NCBI GenBank assembly: GCA_963745595.1
Contig: CAVUYB010000015.1
Coordinates: 186,001-250,000 of the forward strand
Reading direction: 5' to 3'
Length of the DNA: 64,000 nt
From: DASZUK01 sp963745595
Lineage (GTDB): Bacteria > Actinomycetota > Acidimicrobiia > Acidimicrobiales > RAAP-2
The position numbers and the translations under genes were made by a program. This document shows positions 58,989 through 64,000 of the stretch, piece after piece. The number at the start of each line of letters is the position of its first letter. Within the stretch, counting starts at the first letter, position 1. The notes below the pieces were generated by a model. The model saw nothing but the letters and a program-made list of their open reading frames with translations, had not been told where the DNA came from and searched no databases.

Positions 58989-59423
58989 ATGGCATCCGGC
59001 GCGAAGAACCTTGACCTGTCGACCATCTGGCTGTTCTCGACGAGCTCAGCCCGCGACCTGCGGACGATCCAGCGGGCCCTCGAAGAGGTGACCGTCCCCG
59101 CCGGTCGCATCCTCTGCGAGGAGGGCACGATCGGCCGCGAGTTCTTCCTGATCGTCGACGGCCGAGCCGAGGTCCGGCGCAACGGCCGCAAGATCGCCAC
59201 CCTCGAGGCCGGCCAGTACTTCGGCGAGCTCGCGCTGCTGGACCGTCGACCGCGGTCGGCGACCGTCATCGCGGAGACCGAGATGCAGCTGCTCGTCCTC
59301 GGTCAGCGGCAGTTCAACGGCATCCTCGACGCGGTGCCCGCCCTCTCCCGCAAGCTGCTCGCGGCGATGGCGACCCGGCTGCGCGAGGCCGACACGAAAG
59401 CCGCCGCGCTCATCTCCCACTGA
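58989..59423 (+). CDS. Stand-alone cyclic-nucleotide-binding domain protein
   Basis: The 144-residue protein is a single CNB domain. RILCEEGTIGREFFLIVDGR forms the beta-roll, and the phosphate-binding cassette is GQYFGELALLDRRPRSATVI with the Arg that contacts cyclic nucleotide phosphate. There is no DNA-binding winged helix or catalytic domain. It may be a cAMP/cGMP-sensing adaptor; the partner is unknown. ATG 58989 has TACCCT 7 nt upstream, so a leaderless mRNA is likely. Confidence 0.85.
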   Translation: MASGAKNLDLSTIWLFSTSSARDLRTIQRALEEVTVPAGRILCEEGTIGREFFLIVDGRAEVRRNGRKIATLEAGQYFGELALLDRRPRSATVIAETEMQLLVLGQRQFNGILDAVPALSRKLLAAMATRLREADTKAAALISH

Positions 59424-59526
59424 TCTCCGGCCCCCCGATCCCGGCGACCGGCGCGGCGCCGACGGGGGCACCCCGAGCGGGCGGTGACCGGACGACGACG
59501 GGGCACCGGTCGGTACGCTCGGTCAC

Positions 59527-59955
59527 ATGGAACTGGCTGCCGCGCTCGACTTCGTCCGCCCCCGACGGCACGGTGTGCTCGTCACCCTCCGATTGGGCGG
59601 CCGACCGCAACTGTCGAACATCGTCTTCGTGCTCGGCGACGACGGGATCGTCCGCATCTCGGTCACGGACTCGCGGGCGAAGACGCAGAACCTCCGCCGC
59701 GATCCCCGGGCGTCGCTGTACGTCGTCGGCGACGACTTCTGGTCGTACCTCGTCCTCGACGGCGACGCCGAGCTGACGCCGGTGGCCGCCGATCCGCACG
59801 ACGCGGTCGTCGACGAGCTCATCGCGCTCTACCGGGCCGTGGGCGGCGAGCACCCTGACTGGGACGAGTACCGCCAGGCGATGGTCGACGACGGCCGGCT
59901 CGTCGTCCGCCTACGGCCGGAACGGGCCTACGGCCTGGTCCAGCCGCCGGGCTAA
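59527..59955 (+). CDS. PPOX-class (F420-type) oxidoreductase
   Basis: The 142-residue split-barrel protein has RRHGVLVTLRLGGRPQLSN at its start, TDSRAKTQNLRRDPRASLYV and DDFWSYLVLDGDAELTPVAA. These fit pyridoxamine-oxidase-like F420-dependent reductases common in actinobacteria. The substrate is unknown. The ATG is preceded by TACGCT at 7 nt. It is convergent with the iron-sulfur protein, 19 bases away. Confidence 0.83.
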   Translation: MELAAALDFVRPRRHGVLVTLRLGGRPQLSNIVFVLGDDGIVRISVTDSRAKTQNLRRDPRASLYVVGDDFWSYLVLDGDAELTPVAADPHDAVVDELIALYRAVGGEHPDWDEYRQAMVDDGRLVVRLRPERAYGLVQPPG

Positions 59956-59974
59956 CCGGCGAGCCGGCTACTCC

Positions 59975-62115
59975 TCACCGGCTGAGCGCGTCTCCTCCTG
60001 GGCGGCCGCCTCCGGCGCCGATGACCGACACCGTGGCGCCGGCCAGCATCGACTCCTCGACCAGCTGCGAGAGGTCGAGCACCCGGACGTCGTCCTCCTT
60101 GGCGTTCGCCCGCACCGCGTCGTCGAGCATGATCATGCAGTACGGGCAGGCCGTCGAGACGACGTCGGCCCCGGTACCGATGGCCTCGGCCGTCCGGTCC
60201 ATGTTGACCCGCGTGCCGATCGTCTCTTCGAGCCACATCCGCGCCCCGCCGGCCCCGCAGCAGAAACCCTTCTCCCGGCATCGCTTCATCTCGACCTGTT
60301 TCGCCCCCGGGATGGCGTCGATCACCGACCGCGGCTCGTCGAAGATGCGGTTGTGCCGGCCGAGGTAGCACGGGTCGTGGTACGTGACCGTCCCGTTGTA
60401 GCCGGCGCCCGGCGTCAGCCGGCCGGTCGAGACGAGGTGCTCGAGCAGCTCCGCATGGTGGATCACTTCGTAGTTGCCGCCGAGCGCGGGGTACTCGTTC
60501 TTGATCGCATTGAAGCAGTGCGGGCAGCTGGCGACGATCTTCTTCGCCCCGACGCCGTCGAGCGTGGCGACGTTCGCCTTGCCCTGCTCCTGGTAGAGGT
60601 ACTCGTTGCCGAGCCGGCGAGCCGGGTCGCCGGTGCACGACTCCTTCGGGCCCAAGATGGCGAACGTGACGCCCGCCCGGTGCAGCATCCGCGCCGTCGC
60701 CTGGACGCCCTTGCGGGCCCGCTCGTCGAGCGCGCCGGCACAGCCGACCCAATAGAGGTACTCGACGTCGTCGGGAATCGTCCCGTCGATCACCGGGATC
60801 TCGAAGTCGAGCGACTGCGTCCACTCCGTCCGCTTCGCCTGGCCCAGACCCCACGGGTCGCCCTGGTTCTCGATGTTCCGGAGCATCAGCCCGGCCTCGG
60901 ACGGGAACCGCGACTCCATCAGCACCTCGTACCGGCGCATGTCGACGATCGCGTCGATGTGCTCGATGTCGACCGGGCACTGCTCGACGCACGCGCCACA
61001 CGTCGTGCACGACCACAGGACGTCCGGGTCGATCGTGAATGGGACGAGGGTCGGGATCTCGACGTCCCCGTCACCGCTCGGCGACTGCTCGTTGTCCTCG
61101 CCCGGCGTCGGCATGGACTTCCCGAGCAGGCGGCCGGAGGACGCGAACATGTTGTCGCGGAGCCCCATGATCAGCAGCTTCGGCGAGAGCGGCTTCTCGG
61201 TGTTCCAGGCCGGGCAGACCGACTGACACCGCCCGCACTCGGTGCAGGTGGCGAAGTCGAGCATCTGCTTCCACGTGAACTGCTCGACCATCCCCACCCC
61301 GAAGACGGTGTCCTCGGTCACGTTCTCCATGTCCATGTCCGGCGTCTTGTCGAGCGCGCCGAGCGCTCGCGGCCGCCGGGAGAACGCGACGTTGATCGGC
61401 GCCAGGAAGATGTGGAGGTGCTTCGAGTAGGCGACGAAGACCAGGAAGCCGGTGATCACGGCGATGTTCAGCAAGAGGAAGACCGTGGCCAGGACGCTGT
61501 TGACCCCGCTCCCCAGGGGCCGCAGCGCGTTGCCGACCAGATGGGACGCGAAGGCCCAGTCGTTGTAGGGGAACTGGGTGGGCTTGGTCGCCACCTGGGC
61601 CCCTCGATAGAGGAGGAGCGTGATGATCACCAGACCGATCATCAGCAGGACCAGCCACGCCGCGCCGGTGTGGGAGCCGTAGAAGCGGGAGGTCCGGTCC
61701 TTGCGGGCCGGGGCGTTCTTGATCCGGATGATCGTGAACGTGACCAGCGCCACCAGGACGGCGACGGCGAAGAAGTCCTCGAGGAACCCGATCCACGACC
61801 AGGTCCCGATGCCCGGGAATGTGGAAGTCCTTCTGGAAGAGGCAGCCGTACGCCTCGATGATCGTCAGCAGCAGGATCGTGAAGCCCCACATCGTGAAGA
61901 AGTGGGCGACGCCCGGGATGGTCCACTTCAAGAGCTTCCGTTGTCCGGCCACCTCGGTCAGCTCGGCCTCGGCCTTGCGGGAAGATGCTGCCTCGTACCC
62001 GGTCGGGCGCCGGCTGACCGGCCCGGATCAGCCGGGACAGCCAGTGGAACCGCCGGCCGGCGACGGCCAGCGCGATGACGGTGACGGCCAATCCGATAGC
62101 GATCCTGACGGGCAC
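59975..62115 (-). CDS. Heterodisulfide-reductase-like membrane Fe-S protein, two frameshifts
   Basis: The product (about 710 residues when repaired) starts with a NarI-like membrane domain (PVRIAIGLAVTVIALAVAG, ARKDRTSRFYGSHTG). Two 4Fe-4S motifs follow (CTECGRCQSVCP and CTTCGACVEQCP). Two CCG domains come next (VGCAGALDERARKG, HDPCYLGRHNRIFDEP and GFCCGAGGARMWLEE). It resembles membrane-bound Fe-S reductases that move electrons between the quinone pool and unknown acceptors. Two extra bases, near 62010 and 61815 (GGG runs), break the frame; the span is 2 modulo 3, as two insertions require. Confidence 0.83.
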
Positions 62116-62240
62116 TGCTCCTCCTCGAGCTCGGGGTCAGGTTGATCGGCCGGCCCGCCAACCGGCCGAATGACGGCAGTCCACGGTAGAGGACGCGGTG
62201 GACGGGGCAGCCGGATACCCTCCGGCCCGGGCCCGGTCGG

Positions 62241-62807
62241 TCAACGGCGGAAGTTGTCCGCGTACCGGCTCGGCGTCGGGCCCCACTGACCCTGGTACTT
62301 CGAGCCCAGCCCCCTCGACCCGTACGGGCGCTCCGCGGCGGTCGTCATCCGCAAGAAGCTGATCTGGCCGATCTTCATCCCCGGGTACAGCGTGATCGGC
62401 AGGTTCGCCACGTTCGACAGCTCGAGCGTCAGGTGGCCGTCCCACCCCGCGTCGACGAAACCGGCCGTCGAGTGGATGAGCAGGCCGAGCCGGCCGAGCG
62501 ACGACTTGCCCTCCAGCCGGGCGACGAGGTCGTCCGGCAGCCGGACCCGCTCGATCGTCGACCCGAGCAGGAACTCCCCCGGGTGGAGCACCAGCGGGTC
62601 GTCGTCCTTCACCTCGACCAGCTCCGTCAGATCCTCCTGGTCCTCACGCACGTCGATCACCCGCTGCGTGTGGTTCCGGAAGAGCCGGAAGTACCGGTCG
62701 ACGTGCAGGTCGACCGACGACGGCTGGATGCAGTCGTCGCCGAGCGGGTCGATGACGATCCGCCCGGCCTCCAGCTCCTCACGGATCGTGCGGTCGGATA
62801 GAACCAT
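62241..62807 (-). CDS. dcd: dCTP deaminase (bifunctional dUTP-forming type possible)
   Basis: The 188-residue enzyme has the trimeric dCTP deaminase motifs CIQPSSVDLHVDRYFRLFRN, RLEGKSSLGRLGLLIHSTAG and FVDAGWDGHLTLELSNVA. In actinobacteria such enzymes often also hydrolyse dUTP; the sequence alone does not decide here. TATCGT lies 10 nt before the ATG and shares two bases with the tRNA-Gly promoter on the other strand. Confidence 0.93.
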   Translation of the reverse strand: MVLSDRTIREELEAGRIVIDPLGDDCIQPSSVDLHVDRYFRLFRNHTQRVIDVREDQEDLTELVEVKDDDPLVLHPGEFLLGSTIERVRLPDDLVARLEGKSSLGRLGLLIHSTAGFVDAGWDGHLTLELSNVANLPITLYPGMKIGQISFLRMTTAAERPYGSRGLGSKYQGQWGPTPSRYADNFRR

Positions 62808-62817
62808 GACGGGCTAG

Positions 62818-62827
62818 ACGATAGTGT
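62818..62827. promoter_or_regulatory. Shared bidirectional -10 element, dcd / tRNA-Gly
   Basis: The decamer ACGATAGTGT holds TAGTGT on the plus strand (62822-62827), 11 nt before tRNA-Gly. It also holds TATCGT on the minus strand (62823-62818), 10 nt before the dcd ATG. The two share TA at 62822-62823. The layout matches the serS/ABC element; nine of the first eleven bases agree. Confidence 0.5.
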
Positions 62828-62838
62828 GGCGGCCGCTC

Positions 62839-62909
62839 GCGGGCGTAGTTCAGAGGCAGAACATCAGCTTCCCAAGCTGAGAACGCGGGTTCGATTCCCG
62901 TCGCCCGCT
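62839..62909 (+). tRNA. tRNA-Gly(CCC)
   Basis: The acceptor GCGGGCG pairs with CGCCCGC and the discriminator is T. The anticodon stem CAGCT/AGCTG holds loop TCCCA, giving anticodon CCC. The T-loop is TTCGATT. An integrase remnant begins 31 bases past the 3' end, so this tRNA may be an attachment site. Confidence 0.93.
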
Positions 62910-62939
62910 CCCTGGTCAGAGGCTGTTTTTAGCCTCCCG

Positions 62940-63401
62940 TCACTCCCCAACCGCAAATCTTGTCCGCGAAATGTCCGCGGCGTCCTCGGCTGATGCCCCA
63001 TCTGCCGCCGTGATGGGCGTGATGTTCGAGGGCTTCGACAACTCCGCCAGAGCGTCGGCCAGCGCCCGGTCGCGGTCCTCCGTGACGTGCTGGTACCTGA
63101 GTGCAGCCTGGGGACTGGCGTGACCGGCACGACGCATCAGCTCGGCCACCGTCGCCCCGGCGGCAGCCGACCACGTCAGGCCGGAGTGACGGAGGTCATG
63201 GAACCGGAGATCGGAACGGCCGACCGCCTTCCGAGCTTTGTTCCAGGCGACCCCCAGCACCCCCATCAGAGGTGTCCCGGAAGCCTTGCGGCGTGCTGTC
63301 CCAGAAACCGTCGGACCGCAGACTGCTGCGGGCGCCAGCCACAAGAGGCCCTGACCAGCGCATACGTGCAGGTCGGGACTTTCGTCGTTTTCCCGTCCCA
63401 C
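62940..63401 (-). pseudogene. Truncated tyrosine recombinase (integrase) C-terminal domain
   Basis: About 153 residues read as the catalytic C-terminal third of a phage/ICE tyrosine recombinase. FHDLRHSGLTWSAAAGATV is the HxLR box, LMRRAGHASPQAALRYQHVT carries the second His and the Tyr nucleophile, and DRALADALAELSKP is the typical tail. The box-I arginine and the N-terminal DNA-binding domain are missing, and upstream sequence does not continue them in any frame. The stop faces the 3' end of tRNA-Gly, as integrases at tRNA attachment sites usually do. Confidence 0.75.
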
Positions 63402-63520
63402 ACCTCCTCAGACCCTACTTTCCGTCCAAATTGGAGGGAGCGTGGGAGGAACGAGATAGACATGCACCCATGGACGGGTCGGCCGCGTTTATGGGATCAC
63501 CTACGCGATAGAGGTTTGCC

Positions 63521-64000
63521 ATGGTAAGGCTCAACCTGAAGGCCGTAGAGGAGCGCGTCGCTCCTCTCGGGGGGCGTGAGTCATACGACCGCGAGTTCAT
63601 CTTCGAGCTGCTCCTGGCGTACGGGAGATCCCGGTCCAACGTGACCCGGCTGCGGAACGGATCGCTGAACGTCGCTGACGACAAGATCGCCGAGGTGGCA
63701 CAAAAGAACGTCGTGTACTTCAAGGAGACGACCGGCGATCCTCTCGCAGTGATCGACGAGTTGAAGTCATCGCCCCCGGTGGTGCGGTATCGAACCCGCT
63801 TCGTGGTCGTCACCGACTACCGCGAACTGCTCGCCGTTGACACCAAGACCGATGAAAACCTGATGATCCCGATCCGGGACATCGACCAGCACTTCACGTT
63901 CTTCCTGCCCTGGGCAGGGATGGAGAAGGCTCAGTACGTCTCCGAGGCCCACGCGGACGTGAAGGCCGCCGAGCGCGTCGGCAAACTCTTCGACGAACTG
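63521..64000 (+). CDS. N-terminus of a probable MmeI-type (type IIL) restriction-modification protein
   Basis: The open frame begins MVRLNLKAVEERVAPLGGRE and leaves the window after 160 codons. It contains FELLLAYGRSRSNVTRLRNG, DDKIAEVAQKNVVYFKETTG, FVVVTDYRELLAVDTKTDEN and FFLPWAGMEKAQYVSEAHAD, which resemble the N-terminal nuclease/helical part of MmeI-like fused restriction-methylases. AGAGG lies 9 nt before the ATG. No SAM-binding motif is yet reached, so the family call is moderate. Confidence 0.6.
   Translation, partial: MVRLNLKAVEERVAPLGGRESYDREFIFELLLAYGRSRSNVTRLRNGSLNVADDKIAEVAQKNVVYFKETTGDPLAVIDELKSSPPVVRYRTRFVVVTDYRELLAVDTKTDENLMIPIRDIDQHFTFFLPWAGMEKAQYVSEAHADVKAAERVGKLFDEL

Noticed and set aside
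63402..63520. Remaining N-terminal part of the integrase upstream of 63401
   Set aside because: No frame gives the box-I arginine or an arm domain, so the gene was called truncated.

Overview
The window is high-GC DNA from an actinobacterium, most likely Acidimicrobiia or a relative (inference). The evidence is an HspR-controlled dnaK-grpE-dnaJ-hspR-clpB operon, a SenX3/RegX3-type two-component pair, SCO6880- and DUF6112-family secretion genes, a polyphosphate glucokinase, an F420-type PPOX-fold oxidoreductase, heme O/A synthases beside an ABC transporter, and a GlnR-like operator before amt. Ten conserved genes can be read only by allowing one or more single-base indels. For nine of these the base count modulo 3 fits the indels I infer, so this is probably a draft assembly with residual errors.

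Layout. 1-4.4 kb: a B3/B4-domain protein, two membrane fatty acid desaturases and a VC0807-like membrane protein. 4.7-8.1 kb: a small defence cluster with an Mrr-like endonuclease and an AbiEi/AbiEii-type toxin-antitoxin pair that has a double palindrome at its promoter; tRNA-Arg(ACG) follows. 8.9-10.5 kb: ppgK and bluB, both frame-disrupted. 10.5-17 kb: a five-gene conjugation/type IV secretion-like operon (DUF6112, TrbL/VirB6-like, SCO6880, VirB4-like, VirD4-like) with its own promoter and no relaxase. 17-20.9 kb: senX3/regX3-like pair and serS. 20.9-25.5 kb: ABC exporter, TlpA/ResA-like thioredoxin, ctaB and ctaA, which fit heme A and cytochrome oxidase assembly.

25.6-32.4 kb: tRNA-Glu, tRNA-Asp and tRNA-Phe, then a 5-kb segment with a MoxR/DUF58/DUF4129 operon. 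This segment ends in a degenerate copy of the 3' half of tRNA-Phe, next to a HTH-nucleotidyltransferase fusion, which looks like the scar of an integrated element. 32.9-47.6 kb: an RNA m5U methyltransferase, pyrE and nearly the whole purine pathway (purM, purF, purL, purQ, purS, purC, purB, purD, purA), mostly on the minus strand with 1-4 nt overlaps; a PHP phosphoesterase and a conserved unknown protein interrupt it. 47.6-54.3 kb: the chaperone operon behind a HAIR-like operator. 54.5-62.8 kb: phosphoglycerate mutase, amt-glnK, small membrane proteins, a stand-alone cyclic-nucleotide-binding protein, a PPOX protein, a heterodisulfide-reductase-like iron-sulfur protein and dcd. 62.8 kb to the end: tRNA-Gly(CCC) with a truncated tyrosine recombinase against its 3' end and the start of a probable MmeI-type restriction-modification gene.

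Two regulatory themes recur. Many genes have a TANNNT -10 box only 6-10 nt before the start codon and no Shine-Dalgarno sequence, which suggests leaderless mRNAs. Two divergent pairs (serS/ABC and dcd/tRNA-Gly) have -10 boxes on opposite strands that share a central TA.
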